17,376 bases of DNA from an uncultured Mucilaginibacter sp. (GCF_946481715.1 NZ_CAMLOV010000124.1:1-17376), one strand, 5' to 3'. Positions 7,824 to 14,337 are shown, numbered from the stretch's first letter. The notes: generated by a model from the letters alone, not told the origin. Made by a program: numbers and translations.

Positions 7824-7990
7824 TCCGCATATGCCATGCTTAGCCCCTGCCGCAATCTGTAGGGCACTCCCACCCTTCAAAATAATTACTCGCCCACCAC
7901 TCATCATTCGCTATTATTAAAAAAATTTCAGGTGATGTCCAATTCTGCAAACTCAATCGTCATTAGGTTTTATCAACAAAAATTAAGCTA

Positions 7991-8332
7991 ATGGAAAAAT
8001 TTATGTTCTTATTCAGAGGTAGCGAAGCCTACCAAGCAAACCAGTCGCCCGAAGCACTGCAAGCCCTTAAGCACAAAATGATGGAGTGGTTAGGCGGCCT
8101 TTCAGAAAAGGGGGCATATGTATCCAGCCAACAATTGCTACGCGAGGGCCGGCAGGTTGTAGGCAGGGAAAAAACGTTAACCGATGGCCCTTTTGGGGTT
8201 GATGAAGCTATTTTAGGGGGCAGTACCATTGTATTGGCGCACGATATGGATGAAGCTGTTGCCATTGCCAAAAGCTGCCCGATATTGGAGAGCAATGCAA
8301 ATATAGAAATACGCCAAATGCTAAACGTTTAA
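7991..8332 (+). CDS. YCII (YciI-like, DGPF) domain protein
   Basis: A 113-residue protein of the YCII/DGPF family, with the name-giving sequence TDGPFGVDEAILGG (DGPF at 65-68). It forms a ferredoxin-like fold with N-terminal MFLFRGSE. Family members are small cytoplasmic proteins, often encoded near sigma factors or redox enzymes; a defined activity is known for very few. It starts at the ATG at 7991 with no Shine-Dalgarno sequence, and lies 21 bp upstream of the RibD-like reductase gene, probably in one transcript. The function here is unknown. Confidence 0.88.
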   Translation: MEKFMFLFRGSEAYQANQSPEALQALKHKMMEWLGGLSEKGAYVSSQQLLREGRQVVGREKTLTDGPFGVDEAILGGSTIVLAHDMDEAVAIAKSCPILESNANIEIRQMLNV

Positions 8333-8353
8333 CACCCTCCAATAAATTATAAC

Positions 8354-8932
8354 ATGGGAAAAGTAATGGTTTCGATAAGCATCACGCCGGATGGGTTTGC
8401 TGATGCAGCGAACGTAATTGTAGATCCGGAGTTCTTTAAATTTACGCTTGCCCTAATGGCGGATGCGGATGTGGTTGCCTTTGGCCGGCATACTTTTGAA
8501 ATGTTCCAGGAGAGATGGCCGCAGCGCTTAACAGACCCCGATACCCCGCACTGGGTACGGGAAATGGCGCAATCGCTGCATGATATCCCAAAGGTTGTGT
8601 TTTCCTCAACGCTAAAAAGCACCACCTGGCATAATGCCACCATTGTAAACCAGCCGCTTAGCAGTTATATCAATGCTTTTAAAAGGGATAACAGCGGTGC
8701 ACTTTTAACATTTGGTAGCCTCAGCCTGATTGAGGCCCTTACGGAAAAGGGTCTGGTAGACGATTATTATTTCAACATCATGCCGCTCATTCTTGGCAAA
8801 GGCGATGGCCGTTTGTTCAGGCAGTTTAAGCTCAACTCACCTGTACCGCTTAAATACGTGGATGGTAAACACTTAGCATCAGGCGCGCAGATCATCCATT
8901 ACCAGCCTGCCGACACACACGCAAAAAATTAG
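8354..8932 (+). CDS. dihydrofolate reductase / RibD C-terminal domain family protein
   Basis: This 192-residue cytoplasmic protein has the fold of the RibD reductase domain, related to DHFR and expected to bind NADPH. Recognisable blocks are VSISITPDGFAD (6-17), VVAFGRHTFEMF (40-51), IPKVVFSSTL (78-87), and LTFGSLSLIEALTEKGLVDDYYFNIMPLILGKG (118-150), the usual nucleotide-binding and C-terminal core. It lacks a deaminase domain, so it is not a full RibD; members of this stand-alone group are mostly uncharacterised. It sits between the YCII gene and the M23 peptidase gene with gaps of 21 and 13 bp, so the three are likely cotranscribed. Confidence 0.87.
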   Translation: MGKVMVSISITPDGFADAANVIVDPEFFKFTLALMADADVVAFGRHTFEMFQERWPQRLTDPDTPHWVREMAQSLHDIPKVVFSSTLKSTTWHNATIVNQPLSSYINAFKRDNSGALLTFGSLSLIEALTEKGLVDDYYFNIMPLILGKGDGRLFRQFKLNSPVPLKYVDGKHLASGAQIIHYQPADTHAKN

Positions 8933-8945
8933 CTATATTTAATGG

Positions 8946-10079
8946 ATGATTAACGTAAAAGCTTTACTTGCCATCCTTACCTGGGCCGCGCTGCTATCTT
9001 TCGGGGCAGGCACGGAGGCTTTGCCGCATAACCAACCAGCGCTTGGGACCAGGGTTAACTGTAAACCCGGAGTTGTTAGGATAAACGGAAAGTACGTAAC
9101 CTATTACGAGATCGGTTTACAGAATAATTCACAGGCCGATCTGTCCTTAAAAAAACTTGTGGTTACCGACGGTAGATCGGGCAGGCAGCTCATTATCCTG
9201 TCGGGGCAGCAACTGCGTTCCCGCTTAACAGGCAGTGCGCTGCTCAAACCAAAGCAAACAGCCTGGTTATACCTGGAACTTACTTTGCCTGCCACTGCCG
9301 GGAAAGCATCTAAACTTAATCATGTGATCAGTTATTCGGGTGCCGAAACCGTGTACCAAAGCCGGCTGCAAGTGGATGTTGCCTCCCCGCCGTCTATTGT
9401 AGTGGGTGCGCCGCTTGGTGCCGGGAATTGGGCAGCCGTGTACAGCCCCGAATGGGAACGCGGCCACCGCCGGGTATTTTTCACCATCAATAAACAAGCG
9501 CGTATCCCCGGGCGGTATGCGATCGATTTTATCAGGCTGGATAAGCTGGGCCATCAGGCGATAGGGAACGAAGATTCGATAAAAAACTGGCACGGTTACG
9601 CAGCGGATGTTTTGGCGGTAGCCGATGGCCGGATCGTTTCGGCCGTAGATATTTATAAAGAAAGCGAAACCGTTTCCGGGCATCCCGCTGTAGATTCTAC
9701 ACGCGCCGCCGGCAACTATATTGCCCTTAAGATAAAGGATAGTGTATTTGCTTTTTACGAACACCTTAAACCGGGAAGTATACGGGTTAAGCCGGGCGAC
9801 TTTGTAAAAAAGGGGCAGGTTATAGGCAGGTTAGGCTTTACCGGCCAATCCACCGGGCCGCACCTGCATTTCCATTTGGCCAACGATAGCACACCCCTGG
9901 GCGCAGAGGGCATCCCTTTTGTATTTGATGCTTTTACTTTTAAAGGGTTTTATAAAGATTTTGGCAGCTTTGGTAAAAAAAGATGGAGCGATGCACCCAG
10001 TCCTGCGGTACCCAGGCAGCATGAAAGGCCAATATCCAACACCGTAATTGAGTTTGGCGGCCAACAGGATCATCGGTAA
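8946..10079 (+). CDS. secreted M23 family metallopeptidase
   Basis: The 377-residue protein has a signal peptide (residues 1-26, Leu/Ala-rich). An N-terminal region of about 120 residues (30-145), probably beta-rich, has no family I recognise. The C-terminal M23 (LytM/lysostaphin-type) peptidase domain spans about 185-330. Zinc-site residues appear as H216 and D221 in NWHGYAADV and in GPHLHFHL (H306, H308, H310); H273 in YEHLKPG is the usual catalytic histidine. This predicts periplasmic cleavage of peptidoglycan cross-links or other peptides. An overlapping ATG at 8942 is followed at once by a stop, so the ATG at 8946 is the start. It is the last gene of the YCII-RibD-M23 group, with a repeat-rich region after it. 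Confidence 0.87.
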   Translation: MINVKALLAILTWAALLSFGAGTEALPHNQPALGTRVNCKPGVVRINGKYVTYYEIGLQNNSQADLSLKKLVVTDGRSGRQLIILSGQQLRSRLTGSALLKPKQTAWLYLELTLPATAGKASKLNHVISYSGAETVYQSRLQVDVASPPSIVVGAPLGAGNWAAVYSPEWERGHRRVFFTINKQARIPGRYAIDFIRLDKLGHQAIGNEDSIKNWHGYAADVLAVADGRIVSAVDIYKESETVSGHPAVDSTRAAGNYIALKIKDSVFAFYEHLKPGSIRVKPGDFVKKGQVIGRLGFTGQSTGPHLHFHLANDSTPLGAEGIPFVFDAFTFKGFYKDFGSFGKKRWSDAPSPAVPRQHERPISNTVIEFGGQQDHR

Positions 10080-10207
10080 GCGGTGAAAGAATTATATCTT
10101 CCACCTCTCCTACTAATAGTTTCGCTCAGGTTTTGATATTCCGCCCAGTCAGGCGTCTGCGCCTGACTGTAAAAATTGGTCAGCGTCTACGCTGGCCCGT
10201 ATGATAC

Positions 10208-10294
10208 ACTAAATAAAGGAGTTTCTATTCCGGGTAATTTAAGCGTGGACGCTTAAATTTTTGGCATCCAGGCGTGGACGCCCGGAAGGCCGGG
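10208..10294 (+). repeat. double-hairpin intergenic repeat, copy B
   Basis: This is the second copy of the 88-base element at 7694-7781, in the same orientation and one T shorter. The left boundary of similarity is sharp (ACTAAAT preceded by unrelated bases). On the right, identity fades after CGGG. Confidence 0.8.
10236..10262 (+). terminator. intrinsic terminator within repeat copy B
   Basis: The same 11-bp stem as in copy A (AATTTAAGCGT / ACGCTTAAATT) is followed by five T residues (10258-10262). It lies about 160 bp beyond the M23 peptidase stop and reads in the direction of that operon. Confidence 0.5.
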
Positions 10295-10522
10295 GTCCTC
10301 CAACTCAATTCTCCACGCAGTGCGTGGAGAATTGATGCATCAGAAATCCTCCGCAGTGCGGAGGGAATTGGAATTTCAGAAAACACGTATAAAATTTTCG
10401 AAAACTTTCAAAGCTAACAACCGCAAACCCTTGACCGAAATCACTGGTGAGTTTTTTTGATAGGTCCTTCAAAACACATTCACCGTAAGCCGCCCTATTA
10501 ATTCCCTCCGCATACCCCCCGC

Positions 10523-11608
10523 TCAGGCTTTTAAGCCGTCGAAATAAGCAGTGGTTTCTTCAATCAGCGATTGCATTAGTTCTGTTGCTTTGGTATGTTT
10601 TAATATCGGTGCTATCTGCCCTCCCCAAAATAAGATCATGTCCCATTTCTCTTGCTCTAACGCCACTTTACGCAGGGGCGCCATGAAGGTAGTTTGCAAT
10701 GGGAACGGCAGCATGCCCGCTTCTTTATGTACCAAATCTTTGGCGATACGGCTGGTGATCCCCCTGCCTAACCTGCCCGTAAACGCGCGTGACAATGTGG
10801 TGTATTTGGCCGCATCAGAAAACAGCATTTGCCTGTGGATGGGTAAAGCGTTTGATTCGTCGGTAGCCAGAAACGCAGTTCCAATTTGGGCGGCATCTGC
10901 ACCAAGCGTTAATGCGGCGGCAATACCTTTACCTGTTGCTACCCCCCCTGCCGCTATAACCGGCGTTTTAACTTTTTCTTTGATGAGTTGCAGCAATACA
11001 AAAGTGCCGGTGGTTGATGATTCTGCCGAAGCCAGGAACGATGGGCGGTGGCCACCGGCTTCAAAGCCCGATGCAATGATCATATCTACGCCCGCATTCT
11101 CCAGGAACATCGCTTCATCTAAAGTTGTTGCAGCACCAATGGTTACAATGCCCAGCCTGCGGCATTGTTCCAAAACATCCGCCGACGGCACGCCAAACAT
11201 AAAACTGAATACTTTGGGCTTAAGATCCAGTATTACCTGCAACTGGTTTTCGAAACGGGTTTTAAAAGGCGCAGGTTTCGCCGGCAAATCAATACCCGCC
11301 TCATCAAAGTAAGGTTTAAATAAGGCTTTCGCTTTTTCGAAGTGTTCGTTGGAAATGGTGCCGTCAACAGCGTCGGTATCCGATGCCCATAAGTTTATAT
11401 TATAGGGTTTATCGGTTGCTGCTTTTATTTGTTTGTCCACATCGATGATCTCCTGCGGGCTCAAGGTATAAGCACCGTACCCGCCCAGCCCGCCCGCGTT
11501 TGATACCGTTGCCACCAGCTTAACCGATGAAAGGTTACCGCCGAAAGGCCCCTGCAAAATGGGGTATTTGACACCCAGCATTTCTGTTGCTTTTGTATTG
11601 TACCACAT
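10523..11608 (-). CDS. nitronate monooxygenase (2-nitropropane dioxygenase-like)
   Basis: A 361-residue FMN-dependent TIM-barrel enzyme of the nitronate monooxygenase family, which oxidises alkyl nitronates such as propionate-3-nitronate in the cytoplasm. N-terminal YPILQGPFGG (15-24) is the usual FMN-side start. GFEAGGHRP (181-189) holds the catalytic histidine H187. PVIAAGGVATGKGIAAAL and LGADAAQIGTAFLAT (216-249) form the FMN phosphate site. The length is normal and there is no signal peptide. It is the last gene of the five-gene operon, 4 bp after the NTF2-like gene. Some family members act on quinones or fatty-acid substrates, so the substrate is not fixed. Confidence 0.92.
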   Translation of the reverse strand: MWYNTKATEMLGVKYPILQGPFGGNLSSVKLVATVSNAGGLGGYGAYTLSPQEIIDVDKQIKAATDKPYNINLWASDTDAVDGTISNEHFEKAKALFKPYFDEAGIDLPAKPAPFKTRFENQLQVILDLKPKVFSFMFGVPSADVLEQCRRLGIVTIGAATTLDEAMFLENAGVDMIIASGFEAGGHRPSFLASAESSTTGTFVLLQLIKEKVKTPVIAAGGVATGKGIAAALTLGADAAQIGTAFLATDESNALPIHRQMLFSDAAKYTTLSRAFTGRLGRGITSRIAKDLVHKEAGMLPFPLQTTFMAPLRKVALEQEKWDMILFWGGQIAPILKHTKATELMQSLIEETTAYFDGLKA

Positions 11609-11612
11609 GGCT

Positions 11613-11990
11613 TTAAGCGTTTACGTTGGTTAATAATTTATTTACGATGAGCCATTCCCCGTTTATCTTGTTAAGAGAAAGCAGGTCGTAATAATTTTTA
11701 TCAAACATAGGCACATGTGCTTTAGCTACGGCAATTGAATTGATAATTTCTACCGATATAACCTCCATGCGAAACGTTTCGTTTAGCTGTTGCGGGCTTT
11801 TCCGCGTTTTTACGCCTTCAAGGTATTGGCCGAGGGTTTTGGCATAAGGTTCGCCGTTTATATCGCCCATTACCAATGCACCGGGCAGGAAGGCGCTGCG
11901 CAACAGGGCTACATCCCCGTAAAAAATGCCTTTAAAATAATTGGATAATGTAAGTACTATACCTGCATTATCTGCTGCATAATTACTCAT
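11613..11990 (-). CDS. NTF2-like (putative lumazine-binding / SnoaL-type) protein
   Basis: A 125-residue single-domain protein of the NTF2-like cone fold. The N-terminal helix pair (VLTLSNYFKGIFYGDVALLRSAF) and the C-terminal strand pattern (YYDLLSLNKINGEWLIVNKLL) are typical of the Bacteroidetes lumazine-binding-like group. Such proteins act as small enzymes or ligand-binding partners; no catalytic residues can be assigned here. It has no signal peptide. The ATG at 11988-11990 is 12 bp after the SDR stop, and the nitronate monooxygenase gene starts 4 bp later, so it belongs to the operon. Confidence 0.82.
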   Translation of the reverse strand: MSNYAADNAGIVLTLSNYFKGIFYGDVALLRSAFLPGALVMGDINGEPYAKTLGQYLEGVKTRKSPQQLNETFRMEVISVEIINSIAVAKAHVPMFDKNYYDLLSLNKINGEWLIVNKLLTNVNA

Positions 11991-12002
11991 GATGTTTTAA
12001 GT

Positions 12003-12749
12003 TTAATTTATATGATGGCCGGCAACATGCCCGCCGTCCAGGTTAATAATTTCGCCGGTTACAAAGTTGCTGTTTATAAGGTATAGTGCCAGTTCGGCTA
12101 CATCTTGTGTTTCGCCAATGCGGTTTAATAAATGCAGGCCGGCAAGGCTGTCGGCATTGCTTATGCCGTTTTTCTGCTGCAAGGGGCTTCTGATTATTCC
12201 GGGCGCTATGCCGTTTACACGGATGTTATCTTTGCCAAATTCGGCAGCCAATTGTTTGGTTAGCGCATGTACGCCGCCCTTACTGGCGATGGGCGCTGTG
12301 GCCGGAAAGCCGCCAATGGCATGATCTACCAATACGGTACCAATGTTGATGATAGCGCCACCGCCTTGCAGCAGCATTTGCCTTATGGCCGCCTGGCTGG
12401 TAAAATAAGTGCCTTTTAAATTTATGTTCAGGAACTTATCCAGGTGTGCTTCGTCAACATCTAAAAAAGGCCTGGCTTCAAATATGCCGGCGTTGTTTAT
12501 CAATGCATCAACCGTACCAAAGCGGGCTACGGCAGCATCCACTAATTGTTGGCCGGTGCTTGCGCGGCTTATGTCGCCCGCTACCATCACCAAACGGCCG
12601 TGATGGCCCAATTGGTTAAAAGTTGCCGTTAAATTATCCTCGTTGGCAGAGTTAATTACCACGTTATGCCCGTTTTGTAAAAATAAACCTGCAATGGCCT
12701 TGCCAATACCTGTTGATGCCCCTGTTATAATGATCGTTTGTGTTTTCAT
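12003..12749 (-). CDS. SDR family oxidoreductase with atypical catalytic site
   Basis: A 248-residue classical short-chain dehydrogenase by length and fold. The cofactor loop is TGASTGIG (9-16), NNAG is at 86-89, and the catalytic-site Asn lies in LNINLKGTY (N110). The active-site lysine K157 is present in PIASKGG, but the tyrosine of YxxxK is replaced by P153, and the usual serine position in the NIGTV strand reads T138. The codons are clear in the DNA (CCC ATC GCC AGT AAG). The C-terminal part is normal (VNGIAPGIIRSP, TGEIINLDGG). Either a distinct subfamily with altered chemistry or a non-dehydrogenase role is possible. It lies in an operon between the tautomerase (4-bp gap) and NTF2-like genes. 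Confidence 0.88.
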   Translation of the reverse strand: MKTQTIIITGASTGIGKAIAGLFLQNGHNVVINSANEDNLTATFNQLGHHGRLVMVAGDISRASTGQQLVDAAVARFGTVDALINNAGIFEARPFLDVDEAHLDKFLNINLKGTYFTSQAAIRQMLLQGGGAIINIGTVLVDHAIGGFPATAPIASKGGVHALTKQLAAEFGKDNIRVNGIAPGIIRSPLQQKNGISNADSLAGLHLLNRIGETQDVAELALYLINSNFVTGEIINLDGGHVAGHHIN

Positions 12750-12753
12750 GTCC

Positions 12754-12972
12754 TTATTTTTTATCGGCAGTGATGCCTTTTTCTCTTAATACTGATACCT
12801 GCTCGCCGGCGTAGCCCCAATCGTCCAGCTCAATTTCCTGTATCACTACATGAGTTAAATGAGGGTCTTTATTGAGGGTGTTGCTTATCAGATCGGTTAC
12901 GCCTTTTATCAGTGTTTGTTTTTGCTCCCTGGTAACCCCTTCGCGGGTTACTTCTATTTTTATGTATGGCAT
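12754..12972 (-). CDS. 4-oxalocrotonate tautomerase family protein
   Basis: A 72-residue protein of the tautomerase superfamily. After removal of Met1 it would begin with the catalytic proline (MPYIKIEVTREG). The EQKQTLIKGVTDLISNTL helix and the strand HLTHVVIQEIELDDWGYAGEQVS match the small 4-OT/PptA-like group, including the conserved W-G near the active site. The family catalyses keto-enol tautomerisation or hydrolytic dehalogenation of small unsaturated acids. It is encoded 4 bp after the YceI gene and 4 bp before the SDR gene, in one operon. Confidence 0.9.
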   Translation of the reverse strand: MPYIKIEVTREGVTREQKQTLIKGVTDLISNTLNKDPHLTHVVIQEIELDDWGYAGEQVSVLREKGITADKK

Positions 12973-12976
12973 GGCA

Positions 12977-13492
12977 TTAGGCTTTAGCGGTTAGTGTTAC
13001 GTTTAAATCAAAATCGTTGTAGATGAGGGTATCGCCCAGGTTTTTAAAGAAGTTGCCCGAGCGGAACCTCATGTCGTATTTGGTACGGTCGACCACAAGC
13101 TTGGCCGATGCCGTTAGTGTTTCGCCGTTCACATCCACGTCGGCATCGAAGCTGATGGGGTGTGTGATACCTTTAATGGTGAGGTCGCCTTCAACCTGGT
13201 TGCCCGATACCGAAGCGATGGTTAAGTTAGCTTCCGGGTATTTTTCGATGGAAAAAAAATCATCAGATGCCAGGTGGCCGGCAAACTGCGCGTTGGTTGC
13301 AGGGTCGGTTACATCGAGGATTTTGATGGAGGTGGTATCGATAGTAAATTCGCCACCGGCCAATTTATCATCAATTAATATGAGCGTTCCTGCTTTAATG
13401 GCGATGGTGCCATTATGTGCACCGGTTACTTTTTTGCCTACCCAGTCGATATTACTTTGGGCGCTTATGATTTGGAATTTTTGAGTTTTCAT
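12977..13492 (-). CDS. YceI family protein
   Basis: A 171-residue lipocalin-like beta-barrel of the YceI family, which binds isoprenoid or other amphiphilic molecules. Diagnostic parts are SNIDWVGKKVTGAHNGTI (14-31), FAGHLASDDFFSIEKYPEANLTI (70-92), GDLTIKGITHPISFDA and the DRTKYDMRFRSGNFF region. There is no signal peptide, unlike many YceI proteins, so it is likely cytoplasmic, as is common in Bacteroidetes homologues. It is the first gene of the five-gene operon. Its 118-bp upstream region carries two Crp-type sites. Confidence 0.93.
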   Translation of the reverse strand: MKTQKFQIISAQSNIDWVGKKVTGAHNGTIAIKAGTLILIDDKLAGGEFTIDTTSIKILDVTDPATNAQFAGHLASDDFFSIEKYPEANLTIASVSGNQVEGDLTIKGITHPISFDADVDVNGETLTASAKLVVDRTKYDMRFRSGNFFKNLGDTLIYNDFDLNVTLTAKA

Positions 13493-13517
13493 TGCCTTTA
13501 TGTATTAAATGATAACA

Positions 13518-13525
13518 CAAAATTG
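13518..13525 (-). promoter_or_regulatory. candidate -7 box of the YceI operon
   Basis: On the minus strand this reads CAATTTTG, one base away from TAnnTTTG, and lies 25 bp upstream of the YceI ATG. If used, transcription would start near 13514, placing the proximal Crp-type site at about -41. That is the classic position for direct activation by Crp-family proteins. Confidence 0.35.
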
Positions 13526-13547
13526 GGCAGGAAAACCGGGAAGGGCG

Positions 13548-13563
13548 TGTGACCTACATCACA
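13548..13563. promoter_or_regulatory. Crp/Fnr-type operator, proximal
   Basis: TGTGA-CCTACA-TCACA is a perfect match to the symmetric Crp consensus TGTGA-N6-TCACA, 55 bp upstream of the YceI start codon. It stands immediately before an operon and 47 bp past the end of a Crp/Fnr-type gene, which makes chance unlikely. Which Crp-family protein binds it is unknown. Confidence 0.65.
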
Positions 13564-13584
13564 TTAAAAAAAGGAGCGTATTTA

Positions 13585-13600
13585 TGTGATGTATATCACT
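13585..13600. promoter_or_regulatory. Crp/Fnr-type operator, distal
   Basis: TGTGA-TGTATA-TCACT matches the same consensus with one mismatch in the last base. Its centre is 37 bp from that of the proximal site. Confidence 0.55.
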
Positions 13601-13610
13601 TCGGTGCCGG

Positions 13611-14176
13611 TTAAAGGCGGCTCAGGGTCTCCCTCGAAACGCCAAGGTAAGCAGCGATGAGGTTTTTAGGGACCATATTATAAAGTTCGGGATACTGCTT
13701 CAGCAATTCCTCGTAGCGTTGTTTAGCGTTATTATTCATTAAGGATAGCAGCCTTTTCTGGCTGGCTACATAACCCCTATTGGTACGCCAGCGAAAGAAG
13801 TGTTCCATTGGGTGCAGTTCGGCGCAGATCTTTTCGCGGTCATCATTGTGCATCATCAACACTTCGGCATCGGTAATACAATCTATGTTGATTGTTGCTT
13901 TGGTGCGGCTGTAAAGGGCATTAAAATCTGATGCCCACCAGGTAGGCATGGCAAATTGCAGGATGTGCATTTTTAGGTCGTCGTTAATATAAAACACTTA
14001 AGGCAGCCCGATAAAACAAAATATTCATAATCTACCCGGTCGCCCGCTGCGATGATATTTTGCGCTTTTTTAAACGATTGGTATTTGAAATGAGAAAAAA
14101 CATAGTCGAACTGCTCATCGGTTAAGGCTACAGTTTTGGCAATATGCGTTTTTAATATTTCTTTGGCTTCAATCAT
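13611..14176 (-). pseudogene. Crp/Fnr family regulator broken by a one-base frameshift
   Basis: Two overlapping minus-strand frames together encode one regulator. 14176 down to about 13991 gives residues 1-62, ending in SGCLKCF with cyclic-nucleotide-domain character (DRVDYEYFVLSGCL). From about 13994 to 13611 a second frame continues with YINDDLKMHILQF through the helix-turn-helix NLIAAYLGVSRETLSRL. One extra T in the TGTTTTATATT stretch (AAAA at 13991-13994 on the plus strand) would join them into a 188-residue protein, the usual length of Bacteroidetes Crp/Fnr proteins. As written, translation stops six codons later (ILTTT*). It may be a true mutation or a homopolymer sequencing error. The gene faces the Crp-type sites of the YceI operon. 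Confidence 0.85.
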
Positions 14177-14189
14177 CTGTTGGATAAAG

Positions 14190-14217
14190 TTAACAGGAAA
14201 AATTTAATTTTAACAGG
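14190..14217. promoter_or_regulatory. 8-bp direct repeat upstream of the Crp/Fnr gene
   Basis: TTAACAGG occurs at 14190-14197 and 14210-14217, exactly 20 bp apart (about two helical turns), 14-41 bp upstream of the Crp/Fnr ATG. A weak -7-like box, TAACTTTA on the minus strand (14185-14192), overlaps the first copy. It could be a regulator site, but both copies are AT-rich and short. Confidence 0.3.
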
Positions 14218-14272
14218 CTGAACTATTCCCGATGTACATTCATGCTGCGTGTGTTTAAGATGGCAGCAATAA

Positions 14273-14291
14273 TTTCCGATTTGTACAATTT
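14273..14291 (+). promoter_or_regulatory. AraC-promoter motif, copy 1 (shared operator candidate)
   Basis: TTTCCGATTTGTAC followed by AATTT recurs at 15361-15379 with 18 of 19 bases identical. It starts 37 bp before the -7-like box of the AraC gene and 65 bp before its ATG. It probably binds the AraC protein itself. Confidence 0.6.
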
Positions 14292-14309
14292 TAAATGAAA
14301 AATTTCGCT

Positions 14310-14317
14310 GACTTTTG
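14310..14317 (+). promoter_or_regulatory. -7 box of the second AraC gene
   Basis: GACTTTTG differs from TAnnTTTG in the first base only and lies 20 bp before the preferred ATG at 14338. Its spacing to the shared motif is identical to that in the downstream promoter. Confidence 0.45.
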
Positions 14318-14337
14318 TACATAATTAATTGCAGCAG

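Larger units (their letters stand above)
7619..7990. other. 372-bp intergenic region rich in inverted repeats
   Basis: No gene is seen. The region holds a small CAGAC-GT-GTCTG repeat (7678-7689), copy A of the double-hairpin element (7694-7781), and a strong palindrome at 7803-7823. The promoter of the YCII gene must lie in the last ~150 bp. The nearest match to a -7 box is around 7966-7973 (TAGGTTTT), which is weak. Confidence 0.6.
10146..10364. repeat. cluster of six hairpins with related GC-rich tips
   Basis: Six inverted repeats in 219 bp are: 10146-10169 (CAGTCAGGCG-TCTG-CGCCTGACTG), 10178-10197 (core CAGCGT-CT-ACGCTG, with one G-T pair further out), 10236-10259 (11-bp stem, tip GG), 10271-10282 (GGCGT-GG-ACGCC), 10306-10334 (14-bp arms CAATTCTCCACGCA, one-base centre), and 10348-10364 (CCTCCGCA-G-TGCGGAGG). 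The arms differ but the tips are variations on GCGT-NN-ACGC or CGCAGTGCG. The set resembles REP/BIME-type palindromes. No transposase is nearby. Confidence 0.75.
10080..10522. other. 443-bp intergenic region between convergent operons, packed with hairpins
   Basis: No gene is seen. Positions 10146-10364 carry six inverted repeats, two of them inside copy B of the dispersed element. After that come a short TTTTCGAAAA palindrome (10395-10404) and a T7 run at 10451-10457 preceded by a 4-bp TCAC-TG-GTGA stem. No strong terminator for the minus-strand operon ending at 10523 was identified. Confidence 0.6.

Noticed and set aside
10440..10457. terminator formed by TCAC-TG-GTGA before a T7 run
   Set aside because: The stem is only 4 bp, AT-containing, and 360 bp beyond the M23 stop; too weak to call.
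10551..11312. 253-codon plus-strand open frame
   Set aside because: It is antisense to the nitronate monooxygenase gene and is Ser/Ala/Pro-rich in the way mirror frames are; there is no recognisable domain.
13985..14000. programmed -1 frameshift in the Crp/Fnr gene
   Set aside because: The site reads TGT TTT ATA in frame and does not form an X-XXY-YYZ slippery heptamer; no stimulatory stem was seen, and this family is not known for recoding.
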